Origin: Nocardia brasiliensis NBRC 14402
GTDB taxonomy: Bacteria; Actinomycetota; Actinomycetes; Mycobacteriales; Mycobacteriaceae
Reading direction: 5' to 3'
DNA length: 64,000 bases
Assembly: GCF_000308475.2 (NCBI RefSeq)
Contig: NZ_BAFT02000112.1
Location: forward strand, 124,001 to 188,000
The first letter of the stretch is position 1, and every line of letters starts with the position of its first letter. Below are positions 1 through 9,567 of the stretch, piece by piece. The notes beneath the pieces were generated by a model. It was not told the origin of the DNA, searched no databases, and was given only the letters and a program-made list of their open reading frames with translations. The translations under genes and the position numbers were made by a program.

Positions 1-1430
1 TGCGCGCGCAGGCCGGTGTCCAGCGCCGAAGGCAGGCTGGCGGCGAGGCCGACGACCATGAGCGAGAAGAAGATTCCCATCGACAGCGCGTTGCCGCCGT
101 TGAACAGGGTGCCGCGCATACCGGAGGCGGCGCCACGTTGCGCGGCGGGCACGCTGGACATGATGGCGGCGGTGTTGGGCGAGAAGAACAACCCGCTGCC
201 GATGCCGTTCAGCAGCACGATCAGGGCAAACAGCCAGTAGTCGAAGTCGACGGGAATGATCAGCAGCAGCAAGAATGTCGCGGCCGAGATCAGCGCGCCG
301 CCGGTGGTGAACAGGCGGGAGCCGTAGCGGTCCGAGAGCCATCCCGAAATCGGCCCGGCCGCAAGGAATCCCACGGTCAGCGGCAACAGGTAGATGCCCG
401 CCCACAGCGGTGTCGACTCGAAGCTGTAGCCGTGCAACGGCAACCAGATGCCCTGCAACCAGATGATCAGCATGAACTGCATGCCGCCGCGGCCGATGGA
501 CACCATCAGGTTGCTGAAGTTCCCCAGCCCGAAGGCCCGGTTACGGAACAGGCCCAGGTGGAACATCGGATCGGCGACCTTGCTCTCCACCACACAGAAC
601 ACGCCGAGCAGCACGAGGCCGCCGAGCACCGAGCCCAGCACCCACGGGCTGGACCACCCGGTCGCGTGTCCGCCATAGGGCTGGATGCCGTACGTGATGC
701 CGGTGAGCAGCGCGGTGAGACCGAGCCCGAAGGTGATCGTGCCCGCCCAGTCGACCTTGCCCGCCGAGCGGATGCCGACCTCGTGCAGCGAGCGGTAGGA
801 CCAGAACGCGCCGAGCACGGCGATCGGCACGCTGACCCAGAACACCGCGCGCCAATCCCATTCCGACAGCACGCCACCGATGAGCAGCCCGAGGAACGAG
901 CCCGCCACCGCCGCGACCATGTTGATGCCCAGCGCGGTGCCGCGCTGTTTCGCCGGGAAGGCGTCGGTGAGGATAGCCGCGGAATTGGCGGTCAACATGG
1001 CACCGCCGACGCCCTGCACCACACGCCAGATGATGATCCACATCGCGCCCGCGCCGCCGTGGAACGGATCGAAGGACAGGGCCAGCGCGCAGATCGCGAA
1101 GACGGCGAAACCCAGGTTGTACACCCGGACTCGGCCGAAGATGTCGCCGAGCCTGCCGAACATCACCACTAGCACGGCCGTCGCGAGCAGGTAACCCATC
1201 AGCATCCACAGCAGGTAGCCGACATTGCCGGCTTCGAGCGGGTTCAGACCGACGCCGCGGAAGATCGCGGGCAGCGAGATCAACACGATGGACGAGTTGA
1301 TCGCGGTGAGTAACACCCCGAGCGTGGTGTTGGTCAGCACGATCCACTTGTAGCGCGGATGGTCGCGGTCATAGCGCAGCCTGCGGCGGATGGTGTTGAC
1401 CTCGCCCAGGTCGAGATCGGTGGATGGCAT
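1..1430 (-). CDS. MFS drug exporter (DHA2/EmrB-like), partial at left edge
   Basis: The reading frame opens with ATG at 1428-1430 and stays open to the window edge, so the C-terminus is missing. The protein begins MPSTDLDLGEVNTIRRRLRY, followed by many hydrophobic segments. The motif GRLGDIFGRVRVYNLG in the second loop is the MFS motif-A signature, and the segment around PAKQRGTALGIN fits the central part of 14-helix exporters. Family knowledge: proton-driven efflux of drugs or small hydrophobic compounds at the inner membrane. The substrate cannot be told. The upstream palindromes suggest control by a TetR- or MarR-type repressor, but no regulator gene lies beside it in this window. Confidence 0.9.
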   Translation of the reverse strand, partial: MPSTDLDLGEVNTIRRRLRYDRDHPRYKWIVLTNTTLGVLLTAINSSIVLISLPAIFRGVGLNPLEAGNVGYLLWMLMGYLLATAVLVVMFGRLGDIFGRVRVYNLGFAVFAICALALSFDPFHGGAGAMWIIIWRVVQGVGGAMLTANSAAILTDAFPAKQRGTALGINMVAAVAGSFLGLLIGGVLSEWDWRAVFWVSVPIAVLGAFWSYRSLHEVGIRSAGKVDWAGTITFGLGLTALLTGITYGIQPYGGHATGWSSPWVLGSVLGGLVLLGVFCVVESKVADPMFHLGLFRNRAFGLGNFSNLMVSIGRGGMQFMLIIWLQGIWLPLHGYSFESTPLWAGIYLLPLTVGFLAAGPISGWLSDRYGSRLFTTGGALISAATFLLLLIIPVDFDYWLFALIVLLNGIGSGLFFSPNTAAIMSSVPAAQRGAASGMRGTLFNGGNALSMGIFFSLMVVGLAASLPSALDTGLRA

Positions 1431-1466
1431 CGGCACGGCGTCCCCTCGCGATTCGTTATCTCCGCA

Positions 1467-1490
1467 AACTATATAGTTAGCTGATCTAAC
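1467..1490. promoter_or_regulatory. Overlapping palindromic operators upstream of the MFS exporter
   Basis: AACTATATAGTT (1467-1478) is a perfect 12-bp palindrome. It overlaps GTTAG-n5-CTAAC (1476-1490). This AT-rich block lies 37-60 bp upstream of the exporter start in otherwise GC-rich DNA, so it probably combines a promoter -10 region with a repressor site. The rest of 1431-1560 shows nothing else. Confidence 0.55.
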
Positions 1491-1560
1491 CATCAAGATC
1501 GACCGGTGCGCTGCCAGGCTGGAGCCCGCGTTCGGCGCCGCGGCGAAGTAGGCCAGCCGG

Positions 1561-2658
1561 CTAGGACGCGAGGCGTCCGCCCGCCAGGACCACGCGGGCG
1601 GACGCCCATTCGCGCGACAGCGCAAGCAGATTGCGAAGTTCGGTAGTCCGGTCACCCGCTGGGAAGCGCACGGCATGCCGCGGGTACGACGGCGGCATAC
1701 CGTGCAGCTTCTGGCGGGTGGCCTCGGCAATACCGCGAGCGTAGGTGCCGAGGTCTGGGGTCTCGCCCGTCTCGGGGTCCGGCACGAACTGCTTCAGATG
1801 TAGCAGTGCATCCCGAATCTCGACGGTCATCCGATAAAGCCGCGCATTCGAGCCAGGATGCTCGGTGTGTGCCAGTGGCAGCACCACCTCAGGAACGGCG
1901 GTCGTGAGGTCGTGCCACATCGGACGCAACTGCCGACAGCATCGACCGGCCCGATCCAGCCCCGCATGGATGAGTACCGCGTCGACCAGCGGGATCGAGA
2001 TCAGCATGGCCAAGATCGCGAGCACGGTGAACGAACCCACCGCCCACCCGGCGCTCATGTGCTGCGGCGACACACCGGAGAGCGTGCACAGCGACCGGTA
2101 CACGGAGGCGATGGCGGTGTAGAGCGCGACCGCGAGTAACGCACAATAGGTCGACTTTTCCCGGGTCGTCGCGCCGGGGATGCGGAGATCTCGAATGCAC
2201 GCACGACCGAGTAACCCCGCGATGACGACGAGACAGGCGTCGACCGCCATCCACAGCACCCCGTCCCAGTCCACAGCGGGCAATACCGCTGGGAACCAAG
2301 CCATCTCGTTGACCGCGGCGCAGCACGCCACCACGAGCCCGGCCAAGGTGGCGATCGTGTCGTATCGACGCTGCCGCCGCCATCCTTTCCGCAGATCCCT
2401 CCCGCCGAGTGTCACGACGAACCCGAAAGCGTTGGACAGGGCCAAAAAGCCGACGGCCAGGAACACCCGCTGCGCCAGATCCGGATAGCCGATGCCTGCG
2501 ACGAACGCGTACGCGGACACCGCGCTGACATCCCAGGTCAGCGCGCGATTGATCAGACGATCGGTGAGCGTCTCGTTGACCAGGAACCAACGGCCGCAGA
2601 TCACACCCAGCACGAGCACGACGATGATCGTCGTGAACACGGGCGGCGCGGAATTCAT
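1561..2658 (-). CDS. MAB_1171c-like membrane protein, second of a tandem pair
   Basis: About 365 residues. The first roughly 250 residues form about seven hydrophobic segments; the C-terminal 110 residues are soluble and contain RPMWHDLTTAVPEVVLP and YRMTVEIRDALLHLK. This layout matches actinobacterial proteins annotated as MAB_1171c family putative transporters; the function is unknown. I chose the ATG at 2656-2658 (MNSAPPVFTT) because it overlaps the stop of the upstream paralogue as ATGA, which indicates translational coupling. The longer GTG start 33 bases upstream lies inside the neighbour's coding region. The two neighbours share sequence motifs throughout and probably arose by tandem duplication. 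Confidence 0.8.
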   Translation of the reverse strand: MNSAPPVFTTIIVVLVLGVICGRWFLVNETLTDRLINRALTWDVSAVSAYAFVAGIGYPDLAQRVFLAVGFLALSNAFGFVVTLGGRDLRKGWRRQRRYDTIATLAGLVVACCAAVNEMAWFPAVLPAVDWDGVLWMAVDACLVVIAGLLGRACIRDLRIPGATTREKSTYCALLAVALYTAIASVYRSLCTLSGVSPQHMSAGWAVGSFTVLAILAMLISIPLVDAVLIHAGLDRAGRCCRQLRPMWHDLTTAVPEVVLPLAHTEHPGSNARLYRMTVEIRDALLHLKQFVPDPETGETPDLGTYARGIAEATRQKLHGMPPSYPRHAVRFPAGDRTTELRNLLALSREWASARVVLAGGRLAS

Positions 2659-3731
2659 CGGCGCCGATTGTAGGTCGCGTCCGACGGCCACACCCGGGCC
2701 AGGCCGAGCAGCATCCGCAGTTCCGAGGTTCGATCGGCGGGACGCGGCAGCACCAGGGCGCCGGGCCGGGTGGCCGGCGGCGCGCCTCGCGCCTTCGCGC
2801 GACCGGCCCGGGCCAGCACCAGTGCGTAACTCCGGTTGTCGGACGGGCCGGGTACCGCTGCGGTGTCCGGCACATACGGCCGCAGTTGCAGCAGCGCGTC
2901 CCAGATCTCGACGGTCATCCGATACCGGCGGTGCGCGGAATCCGGTTCTCCCGACTCGTCCTGCGCCAGCACCACTTCCGGCACGGCACTGGTGAGGTCA
3001 CGCCACATCGGGTCGAGGCGGCGGCAATGCCTGCTCGCCCGGTCCCAACCCAGGCGCGCGGACAGGACGTCGATCAGTCGGACCGAGAGCAACGCGGTGG
3101 CGACGGAGAACGTGGCGAAAGTGACTATCGTCCACACCTTCCCCGGCTCGGAGGGCGGTGCGCCGAGCAACGTCCGGACACTGCCGATGGTGGAACCGCA
3201 GGTCCAATAGACGGCGAGCACGAGCAGCGCGCCGAACAGCAGCTTCTCCCTGATCGTCAAGCCGCCGGAGCGCAACTCCCGGATACAGGCGTGCAGCATC
3301 ATGTATCCGGCGATCCCGCCGGCGAGCGAAACCCCCGCCCACACGCCGGTGGCCCAGCGGAAGGGCAACAGACCGTCCAGGAAGGATTCGGCCAGCACGA
3401 GAGTGGCCGCCGCGACCGCGGCCGTGGTGTCGTACCAGCGCTGCCGGTCGCGCTCCTCGTATCGGGCCTGGCCGTCGAACAGCAGCCGAGCGAACCCGTA
3501 TGCGGCGGCGCCCGCCATCAAACCGCAGCCCAGGAACAATCGCCGACCCAGCTCCGGCGCACCGGCCGCGTTGACGAGGCCGTGCAGCAGGAAGCCGCCG
3601 ATCTCCCAGCTCCACAGGCGATTGAGCAGCCGGTCCATGCTCGAGTCCCGCACCAGCAGCCAGCGCCCGGCCGTGACGATCGCGGCGAACACGCCGACCG
3701 ACAGAATCAGCAGGGCAGGTACGGAATTCAT
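2655..3731 (-). CDS. MAB_1171c-like membrane protein, first of a tandem pair
   Basis: 358 residues starting MNSVPALLILSVGVFA, with about seven membrane segments and a soluble tail containing DPMWRDLTSAVPEVVLA and RYRMTVEIWDALLQLR. It parallels the downstream gene over its whole length, and both genes even share the GAATTCAT context around the start codon. An upstream extension is possible in frame but is Arg/Ser-rich and has no membrane character, so the ATG at 3729-3731 is preferred. In other actinobacteria this family is often found near XRE-type regulators or small secreted proteins; here it follows an ABC exporter 82 bases upstream. Role unknown. Confidence 0.78.
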   Translation of the reverse strand: MNSVPALLILSVGVFAAIVTAGRWLLVRDSSMDRLLNRLWSWEIGGFLLHGLVNAAGAPELGRRLFLGCGLMAGAAAYGFARLLFDGQARYEERDRQRWYDTTAAVAAATLVLAESFLDGLLPFRWATGVWAGVSLAGGIAGYMMLHACIRELRSGGLTIREKLLFGALLVLAVYWTCGSTIGSVRTLLGAPPSEPGKVWTIVTFATFSVATALLSVRLIDVLSARLGWDRASRHCRRLDPMWRDLTSAVPEVVLAQDESGEPDSAHRRYRMTVEIWDALLQLRPYVPDTAAVPGPSDNRSYALVLARAGRAKARGAPPATRPGALVLPRPADRTSELRMLLGLARVWPSDATYNRRR

Positions 3732-3813
3732 CGTCGACGACTGTAACCGGCCGGCGCACTCGTCCGGCCGGCCTGTCGAGCCGGGCTCGCGGCCGCCGGA
3801 CGAGTGCGACCGA

Positions 3814-4578
3814 TCAACTCTCCGCGGCCTTGCGGTACCCGCGCACGGCGAGGGCGCCGAAGACCAGCACCAGACCGACCGACCACGCGATGGTCTGCAA
3901 GAGCGGCACCGCGACCGGACCACCCACGGTGAATCCGCGCATCGCCTCCACCGCGCAGCTCATCGGCTGGCCCCGCACGATCGGCTGCAACCAGCCCGGA
4001 TAGTTCTCGATCGGGACGAAGCCGGAGTTGAAGAACATCGCGAGCAGCACGACCGCCGCGAAGATCTGCACCACCTTGTCGCCGATCCGGCTGACCCCGA
4101 CCACGATCACCATCGGCGTGAATCCCGCGATGACGATCACCGGCACGAGCAGCACCCCCAGCACGCCCAGCAGGCCCTGCTCGAAACGCAGTCCGAGGAT
4201 CACACCGACGATGAGCACGATCGCCGTCGCGGCCACCGCGCGCAGGCATTCGGCGAGCAGCCTGCCGATCAGTCCGGCCGAGCGGTTGATCGGCAACACC
4301 CAGAAGCGCCGCAGCAGACCGCTTTCCCGTTCGCCGTACAGCGAGAGGCCGGTGCCCATCGCCCCGTACATCGCGCCGGACACGGCGATCATCGGCACGA
4401 AACCGTAGATCGCGTCGGTGCCGTCGCCGAGGTCGAGCGATTTGCTCAGCACCAGATCGAACATGAGCAGCAGCAGGATCGGCAGCACCAACGTGGTGGT
4501 CACCACCTCCTGCTGCCTGCTCCAGCGGCGCAGTAGCCTGCCGGTTTCCACCAGGCTCTGATCGACCAGGGTGCTCAT
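3814..4578 (-). CDS. ABC-2 type permease (DrrB/DrrC-like)
   Basis: 254 residues with six predicted hydrophobic segments and the ABC-2 layout: cytoplasmic N-terminus, RESGLLRRFWVLPINRSAG before the second helix pair, and NSGFVPIENYPGWLQPIV in the last external loop. The start ATG (4576-4578) overlaps the stop of the preceding permease (ATGA). With its partner and the upstream ATPase it makes a DrrABC-type exporter in the cytoplasmic membrane. Its position directly downstream of the siderophore genes suggests siderophore export, but this is inference; drug or lipid export is equally possible for the family. Confidence 0.9.
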   Translation of the reverse strand: MSTLVDQSLVETGRLLRRWSRQQEVVTTTLVLPILLLLMFDLVLSKSLDLGDGTDAIYGFVPMIAVSGAMYGAMGTGLSLYGERESGLLRRFWVLPINRSAGLIGRLLAECLRAVAATAIVLIVGVILGLRFEQGLLGVLGVLLVPVIVIAGFTPMVIVVGVSRIGDKVVQIFAAVVLLAMFFNSGFVPIENYPGWLQPIVRGQPMSCAVEAMRGFTVGGPVAVPLLQTIAWSVGLVLVFGALAVRGYRKAAES

Positions 4579-5345
4579 CGCCGCCGTCCTTCCACCCGCA
4601 CCGCCACGACCATCGCCGCGATCAGCAGTCCGGCCGCCCAGATCGCGGCCACCGTGCTGGTCGAGGTGAACCGGCCCTCGGACAACTCCCGCAACGCGCC
4701 CGCCACCTGCGATACCGGTTGGTTGCGCACGACAGGCTGGATCCATCCCGGAAAGCCTTGCGCGGGTACGAAACCCGTCGACATCATCAACAGCAGCAGT
4801 TGCGGCGCGAACAACACCGTCGCGCCGAGTTCCGGATTGGCCGTCGCGGTGCCGAGCGCGTCGGCGGCGACCACCACGGCCGCGCCGAACGCCAGGATCA
4901 GCACCAGGAACGCCACCGTCGCGCCCGTCCCGTGGAAGCGGAAACCGAAGAGCGAGCCGATGGTCAGCGCGCCGGCCAGCGCGGCGAGGGCGCGCACCGA
5001 GTTCGCCGAGATCCGGGCGGCGGGCGGTACCCACGGCGGCACCGGCATGGACCGCAGCCGAGTTCCCATGCCACCGGCCACTTCTCGCGCCGCCCGGTCA
5101 CCCGCGAACATCGCGGTGAAGAACATGGCCTGGACCGCGATCAACGGCAGCAGGTACTGCGCGTAGTCGATGCCCGTCGCCTCCATCGAACGACGCAGCG
5201 GCACATAGACACAGACGAAGAAGGTCAGCGGTGCGGCGAAGGCGAGGATCAGATCCCCCTCCCGCACGGCGGCGCGAATACCGCGGCCGCTCAACGCGGT
5301 CCATTGCATGCCGTTCGGCACCCGCAGGACGGTGCCCGCGGTCAT
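4575..5345 (-). CDS. ABC-2 type permease (DrrB-like)
   Basis: 256 residues with six hydrophobic segments. It has the family landmarks RLRSMPVPPWVPPAARISANS (intracellular, before the third helix) and STGFVPAQGFPGWIQPVVRNQPVS near the C-terminus, which closely parallel those in the next gene. Start ATG 5343-5345 overlaps the stop of the ATPase gene as ATGA, and its own stop overlaps the next permease in the same way, so all three are translationally coupled. It is probably one half of a heterodimeric membrane domain. Confidence 0.9.
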   Translation of the reverse strand: MTAGTVLRVPNGMQWTALSGRGIRAAVREGDLILAFAAPLTFFVCVYVPLRRSMEATGIDYAQYLLPLIAVQAMFFTAMFAGDRAAREVAGGMGTRLRSMPVPPWVPPAARISANSVRALAALAGALTIGSLFGFRFHGTGATVAFLVLILAFGAAVVVAADALGTATANPELGATVLFAPQLLLLMMSTGFVPAQGFPGWIQPVVRNQPVSQVAGALRELSEGRFTSTSTVAAIWAAGLLIAAMVVAVRVEGRRR

Positions 5346-6325
5346 GCGGTGGCCTCCGCGGCGGGTTTGGTCAGCTCGATGAACACCTCGTCGAGCGAAG
5401 GCCTGCGCAGCGCGATATCGATGAGCTCGATCTCGGCCTCGGTGATCCGCCGCAGCGCCTCCCCCAGCGTGGCCGCGCCGTCGGGCGCGGGCAGCGATAC
5501 CCGGTCGGCGGATTCGGCGACGGTGATCTCGCCCAGTCCGGTGAGCGCGGTGACCACGGCGGGCAGCTCGCCCGGATCAGCGGGAACCACCTCGCAGTAG
5601 CTCGCGCCGGTGCGCGCCTTGAGCTGGTCGGCGGTGCCCTCGGCGATCACGGTGCCCTTGTCGACGACGATGATGTTGTCGCTCAGCACATCCGCCTCTT
5701 CGAGGTACTGCGTGGTGAGCAGGATCGTGACGCCCTGCTGTTTCAGCCCGCGCACCAGACCCCAGAGACTCTGCCTGCTCACGGGGTCGAGGCCGGTGGT
5801 CGGCTCGTCGAGGAAGACCACCTGGGGCGGGCGCACCAGCCCACAGGCGATATCGATGCGCCTGCGCATGCCGCCGGAGTACTGGCCGACCCGGCGATCG
5901 GCCGCCTGCTCCAGCTCGAATTGCCGAAGCAGTTCATCGGCGCGCGCCTTGGCCTCCTTGCGCCGCAAGCCCATCAGGCGGCCGAACAGCACCAGGTTCT
6001 CCCGGCCGGTCAGCATTTCGTCCAACGCCGCGTACTGGCCGGTGAGCATGATGGACGCCCGGACCGCGGCGGCCTCCCGCACGACGTCGTACCCGGCCAC
6101 CAGCGCCCGCCCCGCATCCGGCTTGGTGAGCGTCGAGAGCACCGACACCGTGGTGGTCTTGCCCGCGCCGTTCGGGCCGAGCACACCGAGCACACTGCCC
6201 TTCGGCACCTCGAAGCTGATGCCGCGCAACGCTTTCACCTCGCCGAACGACTTCTCCACGCCCTCGACGACGATCGCGGTATCGGCCGAAGCCGTGCCCG
6301 CCGCCGTTTCCCTGCTCGAATCCAC
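5342..6325 (-). CDS. ABC exporter ATP-binding protein (DrrA-like)
   Basis: 327 residues. Walker A GPNGAGKT lies near residues 50-57, the signature YSGGMRRRID near 153 and Walker B VVFLDEPTTGLD follows; the roughly 90-residue C-terminal extension ending in LRRPSLDEVFIELT is typical of the daunorubicin-resistance (DrrA) subfamily. The start is GTG at 6323-6325, with GGAGAG seven bases upstream. It energises the two permeases encoded downstream. It lies 116 bases after the PKS gene; that gap shows no iron box and no obvious terminator, so it may be read through from the siderophore operon. Confidence 0.93.
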   Translation of the reverse strand: MDSSRETAAGTASADTAIVVEGVEKSFGEVKALRGISFEVPKGSVLGVLGPNGAGKTTTVSVLSTLTKPDAGRALVAGYDVVREAAAVRASIMLTGQYAALDEMLTGRENLVLFGRLMGLRRKEAKARADELLRQFELEQAADRRVGQYSGGMRRRIDIACGLVRPPQVVFLDEPTTGLDPVSRQSLWGLVRGLKQQGVTILLTTQYLEEADVLSDNIIVVDKGTVIAEGTADQLKARTGASYCEVVPADPGELPAVVTALTGLGEITVAESADRVSLPAPDGAATLGEALRRITEAEIELIDIALRRPSLDEVFIELTKPAAEATA

Positions 6326-6441
6326 CGTGCTGCTCTCCGTCCTTGCTACGTACGAATCGTCGTTGGTGCCTGTGAATCCCGATCAGGGCGGACCCGGCCA
6401 CCGCCGAGTCCGCCCGTCGTCTACCTGCCCGAGCCGGGCGA

Positions 6442-9400
6442 TCAGCCGAGCAATGTCACCACCTCGTCGAGGGACGCGCCGCCCAGTATCGCGGTGACCG
6501 GCAGCTCACGCTGTAGTTCGACCTCGATGCGCTTGCGTAAGTCCAACGCCTGCAACGAATCCAGCCCGAGGGCGACGAGCGGCACGGACCCGTCGATGGT
6601 CTCGGTGGTGTCCATGCCCATCACCGCGCGCAACGCGAACCGCACCTGCTCGGCGGTGTTCGGTGCGGCCACCTGAACGGCCGCCGCTGGGGGCTCGGGG
6701 GGCACGGGCGCGGGCGCCGGGACCGGATCGGCCGGTAGTTCGGCCTGCTCCGCCGGTAGGTCGCCCAGATCCAGCGTGCTGAACAACGGGTCGAATCCGA
6801 AGGCGGAGAACAAGGTAGCGAGCCGGTCCCAGTCGGCGGTCGCGATGATGACGTTCTCCGCGCGCGCGGTGATGCCCGCGGCGATCGCGCTCGCGGGTTC
6901 CATCGGCCGCAGGCCGGTGCCGCTGATCGCCGCCAGCGCGTCCGCCTGATCCGCGCCGACCGCGCGCCACAGACCCCACTGCACCGAGGTGCTCGCGATG
7001 CCCTGGCTGCGGTAGCGCGCCGCCGCCGCGTCGAGCATGCGGTTCACTGCGGCGTACGCCATGTGGCCGCGGCCGCCGATGGTGGCCGACAGCGACGAGC
7101 ACAGCACGACACGGCCGTTCGACGTGCGCGGGAAGTGCTGGACCAGGTGCTCGAGCGCGACGACCTTCGGCGCCGCGGCCTCGCGCACCGACACCGGTGT
7201 CAGCTCGGCGGCCGCGACGTAGTCGACCGCCGCGTGCACGATCAAATCCGCCGGCGTCGAACCGTATTCGTCGGCGAGGGCGCGCACCGAGGCCTCGTCG
7301 GTGACATCGCAGCGCCGCACGACCACTTCGGTGGCGCCGAGCTGTCTGATCTGCTCGATCCGCGCGAGCGCCTCGGCAGCACCGCCAGACCTGCTCAGCA
7401 AGGTGATCCGCCCGGCGCCGTCGCGGGCGAAGCGCTCGCAGAAGTCCAGCCCGAGCTTGCCGGTTCCGCCGACGATCACGACCTCACGCAGGTCGTCCGC
7501 GCCGAGTGGCGACACGGCCGAAACGTCTTCGGCGACGAGCCGTTTCGCATAGACGCCGCCGTCGCGCAGGGCCAGCTCCGGCTCCCGTGCGGTGTGCAGC
7601 GCCACCATGAGCGCCTTGGCCGTGTCCGGAAGCGGCCGGCCGGGAGCGAGATCCACGTGCCGGAAGGAGACGCCGAGGTGATCGGCGGCCAGGCACCGGA
7701 ACCCGGCCTGGGCGGCCGCGTGGAACAGATTCGGCACATCGGCCTCGAGCACATGCTCGCCGCCGACGGTCACCAGCCATATGTCCCGCACCCCGTCGAG
7801 CCGGGGCAACCACGTGCGATCGCCCAGGAATTCGGCGAGTTCGGCCACCGCGGCGTCGGTCGTCAGGTCGTCGAGTTCCGGCAGCACGACGACCGCGGTA
7901 TCGAAAGCCGTTCCGGCACTGTGCGTGGCCGCCGCCGGATCGACAATCGTCACCCCGTGCAGCGCGGCGGCGTCCCCCAGGGCCGCGACCAGTTCGGTGC
8001 TGCGACCACCGTGATCGAGCACCGCGATGGTGCGCGGCGGCACCAGGGCCCGGCTGCGCAAGCGCACCCACTGCTCGACGATGCGCTGGGCGGGCACGGT
8101 GCGCTGCTCGGCCACGACGGAAATCGGTGCGTTGGCAACGGCGTTCGGTACTGCGGTCCGCGCCGCCGTGTGGTCGTAGGCCGCCCACAGGTGCTTCGGG
8201 TTCATCTGCGTGTTCGGGAAGTCGAGCAGCGGCAGCCGCGGCGCGCCCGCCGAATCCGTACGCAGTGCGGACCAGTCGTAACCGAGGTCGCTCACCGCGA
8301 CGAGTCCGAGATTGCGGGTGAACTCGCGCAGATCGGTGGCCGTCCGGCGCGAGGTGCCGATCGTCTGGAAGTCACGCTGCTGCGCGACGGCGCTCAGGTT
8401 CTCCTGCACCGCGAGGAAAAGGGCCGGGTGGTCGGCGATTTCGAGGTAGGTGTCGACGCCGCGCTCGGCCGCCAGCGCGATCGCCAGATCGAACCGGACC
8501 CGGTTTCGCAGGTTCCAGTACCAGTAGTCGCCCACCGGCAGATCGGGTGTGATCGCCGTGCCCAAAGTGGAACCGATGCATTCGATCTCGGTCGCGGTGA
8601 ACTCCGGCCGATCCAGTTTGGCGGCCAGCGAATTGTCCAGGAAGCTGTCCCGGAACTCGGTCACCACGGAGGTGTGGGCGGGGTAGCCGACGCGAATCTC
8701 CTTGGCGAACTTGCCTTCCGCGGTCAGATCGGCGACCACCTGCGCGACCGTCCGGCGCTCGCCGCCGATGGCGAGCACGTGCGGGGAATTGATCACCGAG
8801 AGTTCGGCCCAGCCGGAGTGCCGCGCCAGAATGGCCTCGCATTCCTCGCGATCCACGCCGACCACGGCCATCGAGTACTTGTCTTCGCGGTCTTCCTGTT
8901 TGGCGATCGTGTCCACCAGACCACCGCGCAGCGTCACCACCCGCACGGCGTCGGCCAGCGTGATCACGCCGGACACCACGCCGGCGGCGAGTTCGCCCTG
9001 GCTGTGCCCGACGGTGACCGCCGGCACCACACCGGCCGCCCGCCACATCGCCGCGAGGCCGACCATCTGCATGAACAGCGCGGGCTGCACGATACGCAGC
9101 AGGTTGTGACCCGGCTCCGATTCCGCGAGCAGGTAGGACCGCGGCGACAGCTCGAACAGGTCCTGAAAGACCGCCTCCGCCTCGTCCACCGCGGCGCGGT
9201 AGGCGGGCGAATTCTCGTAGAACATCCGGCCCATGCCCGCGTACTGGCTGCCCTGGCCCGGGAAGATGTAGCCGATCTTGCGTGCTTTGGCGGCACTGCC
9301 GGTCGCGATCACGGCCGCGTGCGGCTCGCCCGCCGCGACCGCGCGCAACGCTTCGACCAGTTCGGCACGCTCGGTGACCATGGCCAGCGCGCGGTACCGC

Positions 9401-9567
9401 CGCGCCACCCTGGTCCGGAACAGCATGTCGGCCACCTGGTCCGGGCCGACCGCGGCATGTGCCTCGAGGTAGGACAGGATGGCAGCGGCTTCGCGGCGCA
9501 ACGAGTCCGGCGCGTCCGAGGACAGCAGCACCGGGATGCTGCCGTCCGGCAGGCGATGGCTAGACAT
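6442..9567 (-). CDS. mbtD: Polyketide synthase AT-KR-ACP (MbtD-like)
   Basis: 1041 residues, close to the length I recall for mycobacterial MbtD (about 1004). Residues 10-90 look like a KS-AT linker, so the ketosynthase is on a separate protein (the next gene upstream). The acyltransferase starts at FPGQGSQYAG (about 102), with catalytic Ser189 in GHSQGE and YPAH in place of the HAFH (malonyl) or YASH (methylmalonyl) selectivity motif. The ketoreductase has GGTGKLG (about 690) and Tyr/Asn in MAYAAVNRM. The C-terminal ACP carries GLDSLQAL. No DH or ER is seen, so the product is a beta-hydroxy acyl unit, as in nocobactin and mycobactin. A strong GGAGGAGA precedes the ATG, and the start overlaps the KS stop by eight bases. 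Confidence 0.93.
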   Translation of the reverse strand: MSSHRLPDGSIPVLLSSDAPDSLRREAAAILSYLEAHAAVGPDQVADMLFRTRVARRYRALAMVTERAELVEALRAVAAGEPHAAVIATGSAAKARKIGYIFPGQGSQYAGMGRMFYENSPAYRAAVDEAEAVFQDLFELSPRSYLLAESEPGHNLLRIVQPALFMQMVGLAAMWRAAGVVPAVTVGHSQGELAAGVVSGVITLADAVRVVTLRGGLVDTIAKQEDREDKYSMAVVGVDREECEAILARHSGWAELSVINSPHVLAIGGERRTVAQVVADLTAEGKFAKEIRVGYPAHTSVVTEFRDSFLDNSLAAKLDRPEFTATEIECIGSTLGTAITPDLPVGDYWYWNLRNRVRFDLAIALAAERGVDTYLEIADHPALFLAVQENLSAVAQQRDFQTIGTSRRTATDLREFTRNLGLVAVSDLGYDWSALRTDSAGAPRLPLLDFPNTQMNPKHLWAAYDHTAARTAVPNAVANAPISVVAEQRTVPAQRIVEQWVRLRSRALVPPRTIAVLDHGGRSTELVAALGDAAALHGVTIVDPAAATHSAGTAFDTAVVVLPELDDLTTDAAVAELAEFLGDRTWLPRLDGVRDIWLVTVGGEHVLEADVPNLFHAAAQAGFRCLAADHLGVSFRHVDLAPGRPLPDTAKALMVALHTAREPELALRDGGVYAKRLVAEDVSAVSPLGADDLREVVIVGGTGKLGLDFCERFARDGAGRITLLSRSGGAAEALARIEQIRQLGATEVVVRRCDVTDEASVRALADEYGSTPADLIVHAAVDYVAAAELTPVSVREAAAPKVVALEHLVQHFPRTSNGRVVLCSSLSATIGGRGHMAYAAVNRMLDAAAARYRSQGIASTSVQWGLWRAVGADQADALAAISGTGLRPMEPASAIAAGITARAENVIIATADWDRLATLFSAFGFDPLFSTLDLGDLPAEQAELPADPVPAPAPVPPEPPAAAVQVAAPNTAEQVRFALRAVMGMDTTETIDGSVPLVALGLDSLQALDLRKRIEVELQRELPVTAILGGASLDEVVTLLG

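Noticed and set aside
541..1347. Minus-strand frame of 268 codons at the left edge
   Set aside because: It is out of frame with the MFS exporter, which has proper MFS motifs and membrane segments over the same DNA.
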